From the NCBI GenBank assembly GCA_024226935.1, contig JAAELK010000378.1:22432-86431 (forward strand): a stretch of DNA of 64,000 bases. The letters are read 5' to 3'. The notes beneath the pieces were generated by a model that saw only the letters and a list, made by a program, of their open reading frames with translations, did no database searches and had not been told where the DNA came from. Source of the DNA: Desulfobacteraceae bacterium (GTDB lineage Bacteria > Desulfobacterota > Desulfobacteria > Desulfobacterales > Desulfobacteraceae). Made by a program: the position numbers and the translations under genes. Shown piece by piece: positions 37,353-45,998 of this stretch. The stretch's first letter is position 1. Every line of letters starts with the position of its first letter.

Positions 37353-37721
37353 CTAAGGAAATATTAACTTATCCAGGATAAGTCCAAAAAAATAATTTTG
37401 ATCTGACCGAAAAATCCAACCTAAATGGGTGCTGCAATCATGACATATTCCTATTTGCCAATGATATCCCTTAAACCAGGAAAACTCCGAAGATGGAGGG
37501 GATGCTGATAGGCATCCTTTTGCATCATCAAAACAACCTATGTCAAACACCTGTCCATTAGGATTGGCAAAGGTATGGTTAAAAGCACCATCCATTTGTA
37601 TTTGACAAGATGGCCGGGTGATGTAACCATGACAGGTTGAACAGATAATAATCGGATACTCAAGATTGCAGGTCCGATTACGCTCTTTGGGTGAGGTTTT
37701 GGATTTGTTAAGAAGGTACAC
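37353..37721 (-). CDS. CULT-domain protein (bacterial cereblon-like)
   Basis: A 122-residue protein that is essentially one CULT domain, the thalidomide-binding domain of eukaryotic cereblon and of small bacterial relatives. Zinc ligands are Cys27, Cys30, Cys93 and Cys96. The aromatic cage is Trp82, Trp88 and Trp102 with Phe104; Asn53-Pro54 and Glu79 also match. From Asn53 on, the spacing equals human CRBN (N351, P352, E377, W380, W386, C391, C394, W400, F402) with a constant offset of 298. The one change is Phe80 where CRBN has His378. There is no Lon-like or DDB1-binding part. It starts with GTG and overlaps the EI24 gene by one base. Natural ligands of bacterial CULT proteins are not settled; uridine- or imide-like small molecules or cyclised peptide ends are candidates. 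Confidence 0.85.
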   Translation of the reverse strand: MYLLNKSKTSPKERNRTCNLEYPIIICSTCHGYITRPSCQIQMDGAFNHTFANPNGQVFDIGCFDDAKGCLSASPPSSEFSWFKGYHWQIGICHDCSTHLGWIFRSDQNYFFGLILDKLIFP

Positions 37722-38446
37722 TATACTTGCCCTGGATCTTCTTTATCAAGATAATATAAGGTGGCGCCCACGGGTGCAAAAGATAAAAAAAGAATATTCA
37801 GCCAGGGAATAAGAAATAAGATTCCAAAGCCCAGATGAAACAGCAGGTTTTGTTTTAAAAAATTAATCCGGGTCCCAAGTGGTATCATCCGCCTGGCCGG
37901 GATCAAATCTGTATTATCCCAGGCCAAAAATATGCTGGCGATTAGGGAAGACAAGACAAGAATAAAAGGACTAAAGGGTGTAAAAAAGCCCGCGAGCATT
38001 ATGATAAAAGTGATTAATAGCGGTAAGATGGCCCGGGGTATTTCTTGACAAATCAGGTAGAAAAACAATTGGAACCAGGAGCCATGATCAGAAGAGACCT
38101 CTTTTCCTAAAACAATTTTTTCAGTGATACGTGACATGTAATCCATAATAAACACACCAAAAAATAATTGGGCAATCAAATAGGAGATCAGCACGGAAAT
38201 GCCGACAAGAAAAATTGATAAAAGCCATGCAACAATATTCCACACATAGATAAGCCAGCCACTCTCTGGCGCTTTCCATATCATGGTCAAAATTTCATTA
38301 TGCCAATAAAAAATTAAACCAGACAAGAAAAGCGTTAACAAAAAAACGATGAGAAAGCGGAGTAAACCGAGTATTAGCAATGAAGGATTTTTCAGCGCCA
38401 GGGAAAATCCTTTAATATTATATTTGATACCATGAAAAAAATTCAT
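37721..38446 (-). CDS. EI24/CysZ-like integral membrane protein
   Basis: A 241-residue protein with about six hydrophobic segments (from roughly residues 25-50, 65-95, 125-160 and 195-230) and the N-terminal GIKYNIKGFSLALKNPSLL plus the conserved SYLIAQLFFGVFIMDYMS-like pattern of the EI24 domain. CysZ, a member of this family, is a sulfate permease; in other bacteria the function is unknown. A sulfate-related role would suit a sulfate reducer but is not shown. Its TAG stop overlaps the GTG of the CULT gene (TAGTG), so both are made together. Confidence 0.8.
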   Translation of the reverse strand: MNFFHGIKYNIKGFSLALKNPSLLILGLLRFLIVFLLTLFLSGLIFYWHNEILTMIWKAPESGWLIYVWNIVAWLLSIFLVGISVLISYLIAQLFFGVFIMDYMSRITEKIVLGKEVSSDHGSWFQLFFYLICQEIPRAILPLLITFIIMLAGFFTPFSPFILVLSSLIASIFLAWDNTDLIPARRMIPLGTRINFLKQNLLFHLGFGILFLIPWLNILFLSFAPVGATLYYLDKEDPGQV

Positions 38447-38549
38447 TTTTATTAATGCCTTCCATTGAAGTTCTTTGTGAAATACTTATTTTTACTATAA
38501 AAATATTTATTTTTCAACTTGTGGAAGAAAGTATAATGGGAGAGGGTTA

Positions 38550-39395
38550 ATGACAATATATTATGTAGATGGAAAATACATTCCTTCAGACAAAGCCGTT
38601 ATTCCGGTTGATGACCTTTCTATCTTGCGTGGATATGGAGTCTTTGACATCATGCATACCTATAAAGGCCGACCATATTTTTTAAACGAACATATCCAGC
38701 GACTTGAAAATTCGGCCAAAAAAGTCGGTTTGGCCCTGCCCTGGAACAGGGCCAAAATTAAAAAGATTGTTCTCCAAACACTGATTTTAAATCCTGATAT
38801 TGATGAAGCTAATATCAGGATTGTGGTAACAGGCGGTTCCAGTCCTGATTTTTTTACTCCAAAGGGAAATCCCAGACTGATTGTTATGGTTACTCCCATC
38901 AAAAAAGCCCCTGACTCCTGGTATTCAAATGGTATAAAAACCATTACCATCCGCCAGGAAAGAGAGGTTCCAGAAGCAAAGGTAACTTCCTACATCAAGG
39001 CTGCCCTGGCCTTGAAAAAAGCAGAAAAACAAAATGCTATGGAGGCTATTTATGTTAACAAAAAAAATGAGGTACTCGAAGGTACAACGAGTAATTTATT
39101 TGCTTTTTTAAAAAATAGGTTAGTCACTCCAAATCAAGGTGTTTTAAAAGGGATCACCCGAAAGGTTATTTTATCCCTGGGACATCGTTTTTTTAAGGTA
39201 GAGGAGAGACCTCTTAAACTGGAAGAATTGTTCCAAGCAGATGAGGTGTTTATAACGGGTACCAATAAAATGGTGGTTCCGGTTATTCAGGTAGATGATA
39301 AGGTTATTGGCCAAGGTAAACCCGGAAAAAACACTCAAACCATTATCCAGGCCTTGGATCAACATATTCTTGATTTTATGGAAACACCCCAATAA
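38550..39395 (+). CDS. Class IV PLP-dependent aminotransferase (branched-chain/D-amino-acid type)
   Basis: A 281-residue fold-type IV enzyme. GYGVFDIMHTYKG at the N-terminus, the PLP lysine Lys144 in EAKVTSYIKAALA, and the cofactor-phosphate region EGTTSNLFAFLKN are conserved, as are GVLKGITRKVIL and EVFITGTNKMVVPV. It could be a branched-chain aminotransferase, a D-amino-acid aminotransferase or a 4-amino-4-deoxychorismate lyase; the sequence does not decide. GGGAGAGGG precedes the ATG and a TATAAT lies at 38532-38537, so the leader would be very short. Convergent with the cyclase gene. Confidence 0.85.
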   Translation: MTIYYVDGKYIPSDKAVIPVDDLSILRGYGVFDIMHTYKGRPYFLNEHIQRLENSAKKVGLALPWNRAKIKKIVLQTLILNPDIDEANIRIVVTGGSSPDFFTPKGNPRLIVMVTPIKKAPDSWYSNGIKTITIRQEREVPEAKVTSYIKAALALKKAEKQNAMEAIYVNKKNEVLEGTTSNLFAFLKNRLVTPNQGVLKGITRKVILSLGHRFFKVEERPLKLEELFQADEVFITGTNKMVVPVIQVDDKVIGQGKPGKNTQTIIQALDQHILDFMETPQ

Positions 39396-39402
39396 ATTTT
39401 TA

Positions 39403-41040
39403 TTAAATACCAGAACAGACAGTAGGGGTATTGGTTTTGGGTATACATTGAATCAGATAGGTTATGTCTTCGGAAAATTCTTTGTAAGAAACAGGACCCC
39501 GCTTTTGGACAAATTCATTTCCCAGGTTAAATAGATTTTTATAAAAATCAAAAAATGGCATATATTCTCTTGTCTTTAGCCATTCAGTATTTTTTTCACC
39601 CAATGCAATATCTCGAATCATACGAGTATCCTTTGACACCATGGCATTATCCAGAGTTCTTAAAATTGCTTTTGTAATATGGATTTGATTTTTAATACCA
39701 GAGCTTTCAAGTCTGGATGCTGTATCTGCAGCCTTTCCAATGGCCGTAATAATTTTTCTTTTACGGCTTCCCAAGGGACCAATCAACGCTGTTCCTTGTT
39801 CCAGCCCTGCTCTAAATTGAATATTGACCCCATGATTTTTTACCAAGGTGGCCACCCGTCGTTCCCTGTCTATTGGATGCCGACCAAGGGTTAAAAGATG
39901 AATCTCATTGAACACAGAAGCCAACATACAGGTCATAAGCATGACCCGTTCGCAAAGCCCTGGGTTACGAGTTTGTTTCGGATCATCAAAAATAGAAACA
40001 TTCTGGAAAAAAATAGAATCTCCGATGATATTATCCACGCGGCAGGCAAATCTGGCTGCATTTTTTGCCGAAATTTCATGGCACAAATTCAAAACCAGAA
40101 AAAAATCTCTTGGTTTGAAATCCTCTCTGATGGTGGAAGATCCAACCATGTCGATAAAAGCATACACTCCGTCTGAAATGCTTAAGGGAGTCATGCTTAA
40201 TTGTTCAGGTGTCACTCCCCCCACGGTTCTTAGATAATTTTTCTGGATATTGAGCTGTGTTTCTTTCTCTTTAAGGTGATCGACAGTTTTTCTGAGTTCT
40301 CTTTCCTTTCGCCAGATGACTTGGGTTGCCGGTTTTCCTTTTGCAAAGCCCAAGTAGGCCAGAGAAGCCGATTCAATTGCAGTAATGAGTATATCCAATC
40401 TTTTTTTAAGATCTGCTTCCTTTAAAAAACACTCATTTGTTTTTGATACTAAATCCTGGTCAACGGTATTAAAAACAATGGCCCCATAATCCGGAATATA
40501 GGCAGCAATAAAATTTTTAGATTTAAATTGTCGTACAATATTTATATTGACTCTAATATGTGAAAGAAAACTAAAAAGGACTCCATCATAGGAGCTGACA
40601 CAAAGGTGGGAAAAAGAAGAATCCAAATTTTTCTTGTCACAAACTTGATCGTCAATAATTAAAATTTTTATCCCTTTTTGATAAAAATTATGGTGGTTTC
40701 GAAGAATATAGGAAATAACCCCCTCGGTTTCAATCCTATCTCCGAATTCATTGGTTTGATATAATTGGACAGGAGAAAATTTTTTAACTTTGACAATGGA
40801 TTTACCAAATAGTTTTAAGAAAAATCCAGATACACCTTTGCCGTCAAACCTATGCATGACCCCTCTGTCCCATTTTTTTGGAGGCAAAAAATTTGAAAAA
40901 CTGTCATCTGTGCCAAAGAGAAGGCCTGCCTGTTTTGCCTCCATTAATTTTAATGAAAAAGAAAGCAAATAACCCAGTACATTTTTTTTTTGAAAAATTT
41001 TACTTTTAAACTTTTGAATATCAGGTAATTTTTGATTCAT
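39403..41040 (-). CDS. Class III adenylate/guanylate cyclase-type protein
   Basis: A 545-residue cytoplasmic protein. Residues ~1-240 are an unrecognised sensory region; 240-272 is a linker coiled coil; from ~285 is a class III nucleotidyl cyclase domain. Metal ligands Asp297 (AFIDMVGSS) and Asp341 (DNIIGDSIFF) are present, so catalysis is plausible. The ITAIGKAADTASRLESSG region matches the transition-state stretch (N/T...AxRL) of the family. It overlaps the cfa stop by 20 bases. A cNMP-binding domain gene (20638-21110, frameshifted) is in the same window. Whether ATP or GTP is used cannot be read. Confidence 0.82.
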   Translation of the reverse strand: MNQKLPDIQKFKSKIFQKKNVLGYLLSFSLKLMEAKQAGLLFGTDDSFSNFLPPKKWDRGVMHRFDGKGVSGFFLKLFGKSIVKVKKFSPVQLYQTNEFGDRIETEGVISYILRNHHNFYQKGIKILIIDDQVCDKKNLDSSFSHLCVSSYDGVLFSFLSHIRVNINIVRQFKSKNFIAAYIPDYGAIVFNTVDQDLVSKTNECFLKEADLKKRLDILITAIESASLAYLGFAKGKPATQVIWRKERELRKTVDHLKEKETQLNIQKNYLRTVGGVTPEQLSMTPLSISDGVYAFIDMVGSSTIREDFKPRDFFLVLNLCHEISAKNAARFACRVDNIIGDSIFFQNVSIFDDPKQTRNPGLCERVMLMTCMLASVFNEIHLLTLGRHPIDRERRVATLVKNHGVNIQFRAGLEQGTALIGPLGSRKRKIITAIGKAADTASRLESSGIKNQIHITKAILRTLDNAMVSKDTRMIRDIALGEKNTEWLKTREYMPFFDFYKNLFNLGNEFVQKRGPVSYKEFSEDITYLIQCIPKTNTPTVCSGI

Positions 41041-42283
41041 TTTTTGACCCCTTTTTAGAAAAAGGTGTTAAAAAGTAATTCAATGTTGATTCATAATATT
41101 TTGATTTATAAAAAAGATTTTGAAATAATGCGATCTCTTTTTGTCTGAAAGAGACCAGGGATCCGATAAAGAATACATGATAGATCCGGTATATATTTTC
41201 TGAAACAATTTTGATCAATTTATCCTTGTTTGTCTCCATCTGGAAAATCCAGTCACCCAGGGTTTTAATATAATGCACCCTGAAATTTTCTGCATTTAAT
41301 AATTCAAATCCGGAACCTGTTGCCGAATTAATCAACTCTTGTTGGAACATTAGTTCTCCACCTGGGAACATAAAGGTATCCAGAAATGAATTCTTATATC
41401 CGTTTTTGCGTTTGATATTAGTGGTAATGGTATGTTGAAGGAAGAGCCCATCGTCTTGAAGACAATTATATACTTTTTTATAAAAAAGATTCATATTGAT
41501 CCTGCCGACATGTTCAGACATTCCAACACAAGATATTTTATCAAATTTTTCTTTGCCTAGGTCTCGGTAATTTAAAATTTTTATATGAACTTTTTGTTCA
41601 AGTCCTTCTCTGAGGATCCATTGGTCTGCATATTTTTTTTGTTCGCAGCTTAAGGTAATCCCGACTACCCGGACACGGTAATATTTTGCCGCATAAATGG
41701 CAAAATTTCCCCATCCGCATCCAATATCCAATAAATGGTCTCCTTTTTTTAACCGCAGTTTTCTACAAATGATTTCCATTTTTTCATTTTGGGCTTCGGA
41801 CATATCTGTATTGCTGTCGGTATAATAACCACAGGTATATCCCATGGTTTCGCCTAAAAATAATTTATAAAAATTACTGGGAATATCATAATGGTATTCA
41901 ATATTTTGTTTTTCGGTTTCCTGAGGTTTAATAAAATATTTAGAAAATCTGGTCAGAAGACTCTTTGATTGATCCGTATTCAGCAATTTCTCCCATACCA
42001 TTTCATACAACTCCCGAATACTGCCCGATACGTCAAAATAGCCTTTAACATATGCTTCTCCCAAAGAAAAGGCATCAGGAGATATCAATGCATTGAAAAA
42101 TTTTGGATCTTTAATTAAGAGTTTATGCTGAATATCGCCAGATATCGTTGCATATTTTTTCCCGTTGGAATCAATGATTTCAATGGGAATCATCTCCCGT
42201 TTGAGTATTTGAATAAATTTTTTAAGAAAAATCCCTTCTATTCCAGGGATAAACTTTGATACCTTAGCAAGGCCGGATTTCAT
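41021..42283 (-). CDS. cfa: Cyclopropane-fatty-acyl-phospholipid synthase family methyltransferase
   Basis: A 420-residue SAM-dependent enzyme that adds methylene across double bonds of membrane lipid acyl chains. SAM motif LDIGCGWGNFAIYAAKYY, preceded by GYTCGYYTD and followed by VGITLSCEQ and CVGMSEHVG, all typical. The usual length is about 380-430. AAAGGAGG lies four bases before ATG, a near-perfect ribosome site. It overlaps the cyclase gene by 20 bases, so a link between nucleotide signalling and membrane lipid changes is possible. Confidence 0.92.
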   Translation of the reverse strand: MKSGLAKVSKFIPGIEGIFLKKFIQILKREMIPIEIIDSNGKKYATISGDIQHKLLIKDPKFFNALISPDAFSLGEAYVKGYFDVSGSIRELYEMVWEKLLNTDQSKSLLTRFSKYFIKPQETEKQNIEYHYDIPSNFYKLFLGETMGYTCGYYTDSNTDMSEAQNEKMEIICRKLRLKKGDHLLDIGCGWGNFAIYAAKYYRVRVVGITLSCEQKKYADQWILREGLEQKVHIKILNYRDLGKEKFDKISCVGMSEHVGRINMNLFYKKVYNCLQDDGLFLQHTITTNIKRKNGYKNSFLDTFMFPGGELMFQQELINSATGSGFELLNAENFRVHYIKTLGDWIFQMETNKDKLIKIVSENIYRIYHVFFIGSLVSFRQKEIALFQNLFYKSKYYESTLNYFLTPFSKKGSKNESKIT

Positions 42284-42411
42284 AAAACCTCCTTTGCTGG
42301 GTCAAAAAAAATTAATGGATTGCGAGAATATAGAAATGATACCAAGAAACTTTAGTTTTGCAACTATTATATGCAAAATGTGCAAAAAAAATTATTATAT
42401 CAGCCTGGATG

Positions 42412-45400
42412 TCATCCGATAGCTTTTAAAATTTGCCTGGCTTCTAAAAGAGTTTGAGAAAAATTATTTCGTTTTTGGTTCAATTGAATTTGAATAGTTT
42501 CTTTTTTAACATATTTGTAGGAAACCATTTTCTTTAAGATGATATCAATCGATTCCAAAGAAAGTTTAAGGTGTTCCAGTGAGAATGTCAAGGTCAGAAA
42601 ATTAGGAGCAATATCAAGGCGCTTTACTCCAGCCTTGATAGCAAAGATTCTAAGCATGATTTTTAAAAGCATATTTTCCGCTTCCTTGGGCAATTTACCA
42701 TATCTGTCCAATAATTCTTTTTTCATGTCTGAAATATCTGAGATCCTTGTCAGTCTGGATAAACGCCGATACAAGGTCAAACGTTGTTCAACCGATTCTA
42801 TATAGTGATCTGGAAACCCGGAGGACATACTGGCATTGATTTCCGGATCAAGGGGTGCAATATGGTGCTCTCCTTTAAGATCATGGACTGCATGGTCCAG
42901 CAGCTTTAAAAACATATCATATCCAACAGCTGCAATATGACCGGACTGGGAAGCCCCCAGAGCAGTTCCCGCTCCTCTGATCTGTAAATCTTTCATGGCA
43001 ATCTGAAATCCAGACCCTAGATCTTTATATTCCATTAAGGCAGATAAACGTTTTTTGGCATCTTTGGTTAACTTTGATTCGTCTGAAACAAACAGATAGG
43101 CATAGGCCTGATTGTCTCCTCTGCCGATGCGTCCCCTGAGTTGATAAATCTGGGAAAGTCCAAATCGTTCCGCCTTATTAATGATCATGGTGTTAGCAGA
43201 TGGAATATCAAGACCAGATTCTACGATGGTGGTACAGACCAAAACATTAATCTCTAAATTAACAAATTGAAACATCACTTTTTCCAACTCGCTTTCAGAT
43301 AGCCTTCCATGGGCAACACCGACCTTGGCATGGGGAACAATTTTTTGTATGTCATCAGCAACTTTAAAAATACTTTTGATATTATTGTGAATGAAAAAGA
43401 CCTGCCCATTCCGGGACAATTCTTTCTCCACTGAATCCTTGATAATAGTATCTTCATATTTGGAAATATAGGAAACAATAGGCTGGCGGTCAGCAGGTGC
43501 CGTGGTAATCACACTGATATCTCGCATGCCTGTCAAAGACAGGTGCAAAGTTCTGGGAATGGGGGTGGCGGTCAGTGCCAGTACATCCACGGTGTTTCTC
43601 TTTTTTTTCAAAATTTCTTTATGTTTGACTCCGAACCGCTGTTCTTCATCTAAAATTAACAATCCCAAGGATTTAAATTCCACATCTTTTTGCAGCAACC
43701 GGTGGGTACCAATCACAATATCCACAATACCTGCACTAATCTTTTTTAAAATCTGGATCTGCTCTTTGCGACTCCGAAATCTGGAGAGACATTCAATCTG
43801 CACAGGATAGCTTTTAAACCGTTCTCTAAATGTTGCCAGATGCTGTTCGGCCAAAATGGTGGTTGGTACCACTACTGCCGCCTGCTTTCCGTCATTTATC
43901 GCTTTAAAAGCCGCCCGGATGGCAACTTCTGTTTTTCCGTATCCTACATCTCCGCAGATAAGTCGATCCATTGGAATTTTGGATTCCATATCCAAATGGA
44001 CATCATCAATGGCCTTGAGTTGATCCCGGGTTTCTTCGTAGGGAAAAGAGGCTTCAAAATCATTATAGTAATTATCAGGTAGACTAAAAGCAAATCCATT
44101 GTTTACCTTGCGCATCGCATATAAATCCAGAAGATCTGCTGCCAGTTTTTCCACTTCTGCCTTGGCCTTGGCTTTTGATTTAATCCAATTTTGGGAGCCA
44201 ATTTTATCGAGGACCGGAGTGTAACCCTCCACACCAAGATATTTGCCGATCATTTCAATTCGGTCCACCGGCAGATATAATTTATCATCATCCTGGTATA
44301 CAATCAGGATAAAATCTTGGGAGATCCCGGCGATATTCAGATTACATAAACCTTCATACTGCCCTACCCCATGTTCCATATGAACAACGATATCACCATT
44401 TTTTAATTCTTCTGGTGTGATAAATTTAGTTTTTAAATCACGGGGTTGACTTTTCTGTCTACGGATCCGTTTTTTACCGAAAATTTCATTTTCCGTAACA
44501 ATAGCTATATTATCCCCGGGCAATACAAATCCTGTGGATAAACTGTTAATGGTATAATACACTCCGGTTGGAAGATGTTTTAACTGCTCAAAGGAATCAC
44601 AGGGTGTTGGTTCGATTCCATAGGGATAAAGCAGGGAGACCAGTCGTTTGGACTGAACAGCCTGGCTGACAACGCATAAAACGGTTCTTCGCTGGTTTAA
44701 ATGGCTTTCAAACCAGTCAACTAAAGGTTTTAGCGGGTTGTCATCAACACCATGGTGTTTTAGAATAGCAGATAAATCCTGATTATCCTCATATTCAAAA
44801 GGGATAATCGTTGAATCTTTCTTATCTGCTTCGAGGATAATTTGTTTAAAAGAAATTTGCTTGTGCGCACTTATGGCGGTTTTCACCTGCTCCCAATTCA
44901 GGTAGGTGGATTCCGGTTTGACGCAGAGTCTGTTTTCTGCTGTTACAGTTTTATAGTTGTGCAGAGCCTTATTTTCAAATTCCATGGCCTTGGCTACCAG
45001 GAAATCTGGTGAATCCATTAAAAAAACCGCTTGGTCTGGAAGGTAATCAAACAAAGAATCAAGACGGTCATATACAATGGACAGCATGCTTTCGATTCCT
45101 GGGAACCTTCCAAATTCACGGGTTTTATTCACATATTCACGGGTTTGGTTGGCGGTGAGCCCAGTCTGGGTGCCGGCATGTCTCAATCGAGCCAGAATGT
45201 GTGGTAATTGTTTTTTGGAAATGATAGCTTCAGTGGCGGGGAGAATGATGGTTTCATTTAATTCTCTGGTACCCCTCTGGGTAAACGGAGAAAAATAGCG
45301 GATGGATTCAACCAGATCTCCAAAAAACTCTATTCTAACCGGTTTTTTTTCACCCGGAGAAAATAGATCTAAAATGCTACCTCGTACTGAGTATTCACCA

Positions 45401-45888
45401 GGATCTTCTACAAGAGAAACCCTTGAGTATCCCCCGGCTTCAAGAGTTAAAATTAATTGATCCCGGTCAATTTCCTCATTGACAATGACCAATTCTAAAA
45501 AATTATTGATGCTGGCTTTTGGGATAAGTTGCTGCATCAAGGTATCAATATAGGTGACCAATAAATATTTTTTGGACCCGGAATCAATAATTTTAGACAG
45601 GGCTGCCAACCTCAGACTGGAAGTCTCCCTGTGATAGGACAGCGATTTAAACGGTAGGATATTATATCCAGGAAAATAGATGATTTTTTCTTTTTTTCCG
45701 GGCATGAAGAAATGTAAATCTTCAATAAAACCTAAGGCTTGTTTTTGATCCGACAAAATGACCACTAGGGAAGATTTGAGGGAATCAAATAATTTTGTGG
45801 TTAAATAGGCCTTATGGGATCCATCCCCATGCAAAGAGATGATGTTGCGATCGTTCTTACTGATATCTTGAATTATTGAACCTGTCAT
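42412..45888 (-). CDS. mfd: Transcription-repair coupling factor
   Basis: A DNA translocase that removes stalled RNA polymerase and recruits UvrA. 1158 residues with the UvrB-like N-terminal module, the RNA-polymerase-interacting domain (GDIVVHMEHGVGQYEGL and following), Walker A GDVGYGKTEVA, the DEEQRFGVKHKE box, and ATPIPRTLHLSLTGMRD with the RecG-like TRG motif VGYDMFLKLLDHAV further on. Single gene, 110 bp downstream of the cluster ending at 45999 but on the same strand and preceding direction. Confidence 0.97.
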   Translation of the reverse strand: MTGSIIQDISKNDRNIISLHGDGSHKAYLTTKLFDSLKSSLVVILSDQKQALGFIEDLHFFMPGKKEKIIYFPGYNILPFKSLSYHRETSSLRLAALSKIIDSGSKKYLLVTYIDTLMQQLIPKASINNFLELVIVNEEIDRDQLILTLEAGGYSRVSLVEDPGEYSVRGSILDLFSPGEKKPVRIEFFGDLVESIRYFSPFTQRGTRELNETIILPATEAIISKKQLPHILARLRHAGTQTGLTANQTREYVNKTREFGRFPGIESMLSIVYDRLDSLFDYLPDQAVFLMDSPDFLVAKAMEFENKALHNYKTVTAENRLCVKPESTYLNWEQVKTAISAHKQISFKQIILEADKKDSTIIPFEYEDNQDLSAILKHHGVDDNPLKPLVDWFESHLNQRRTVLCVVSQAVQSKRLVSLLYPYGIEPTPCDSFEQLKHLPTGVYYTINSLSTGFVLPGDNIAIVTENEIFGKKRIRRQKSQPRDLKTKFITPEELKNGDIVVHMEHGVGQYEGLCNLNIAGISQDFILIVYQDDDKLYLPVDRIEMIGKYLGVEGYTPVLDKIGSQNWIKSKAKAKAEVEKLAADLLDLYAMRKVNNGFAFSLPDNYYNDFEASFPYEETRDQLKAIDDVHLDMESKIPMDRLICGDVGYGKTEVAIRAAFKAINDGKQAAVVVPTTILAEQHLATFRERFKSYPVQIECLSRFRSRKEQIQILKKISAGIVDIVIGTHRLLQKDVEFKSLGLLILDEEQRFGVKHKEILKKKRNTVDVLALTATPIPRTLHLSLTGMRDISVITTAPADRQPIVSYISKYEDTIIKDSVEKELSRNGQVFFIHNNIKSIFKVADDIQKIVPHAKVGVAHGRLSESELEKVMFQFVNLEINVLVCTTIVESGLDIPSANTMIINKAERFGLSQIYQLRGRIGRGDNQAYAYLFVSDESKLTKDAKKRLSALMEYKDLGSGFQIAMKDLQIRGAGTALGASQSGHIAAVGYDMFLKLLDHAVHDLKGEHHIAPLDPEINASMSSGFPDHYIESVEQRLTLYRRLSRLTRISDISDMKKELLDRYGKLPKEAENMLLKIMLRIFAIKAGVKRLDIAPNFLTLTFSLEHLKLSLESIDIILKKMVSYKYVKKETIQIQLNQKRNNFSQTLLEARQILKAIG

Positions 45889-45998
45889 TATTACCTGATT
45901 ACAAATTAAAATCTAAAATTGACAAAAAATCATGGCTCTGGTTTAATGGAAGTTTTCAAAAGAATCAAGTAATAAATTTAAGTATTCATTCAGAAGTG

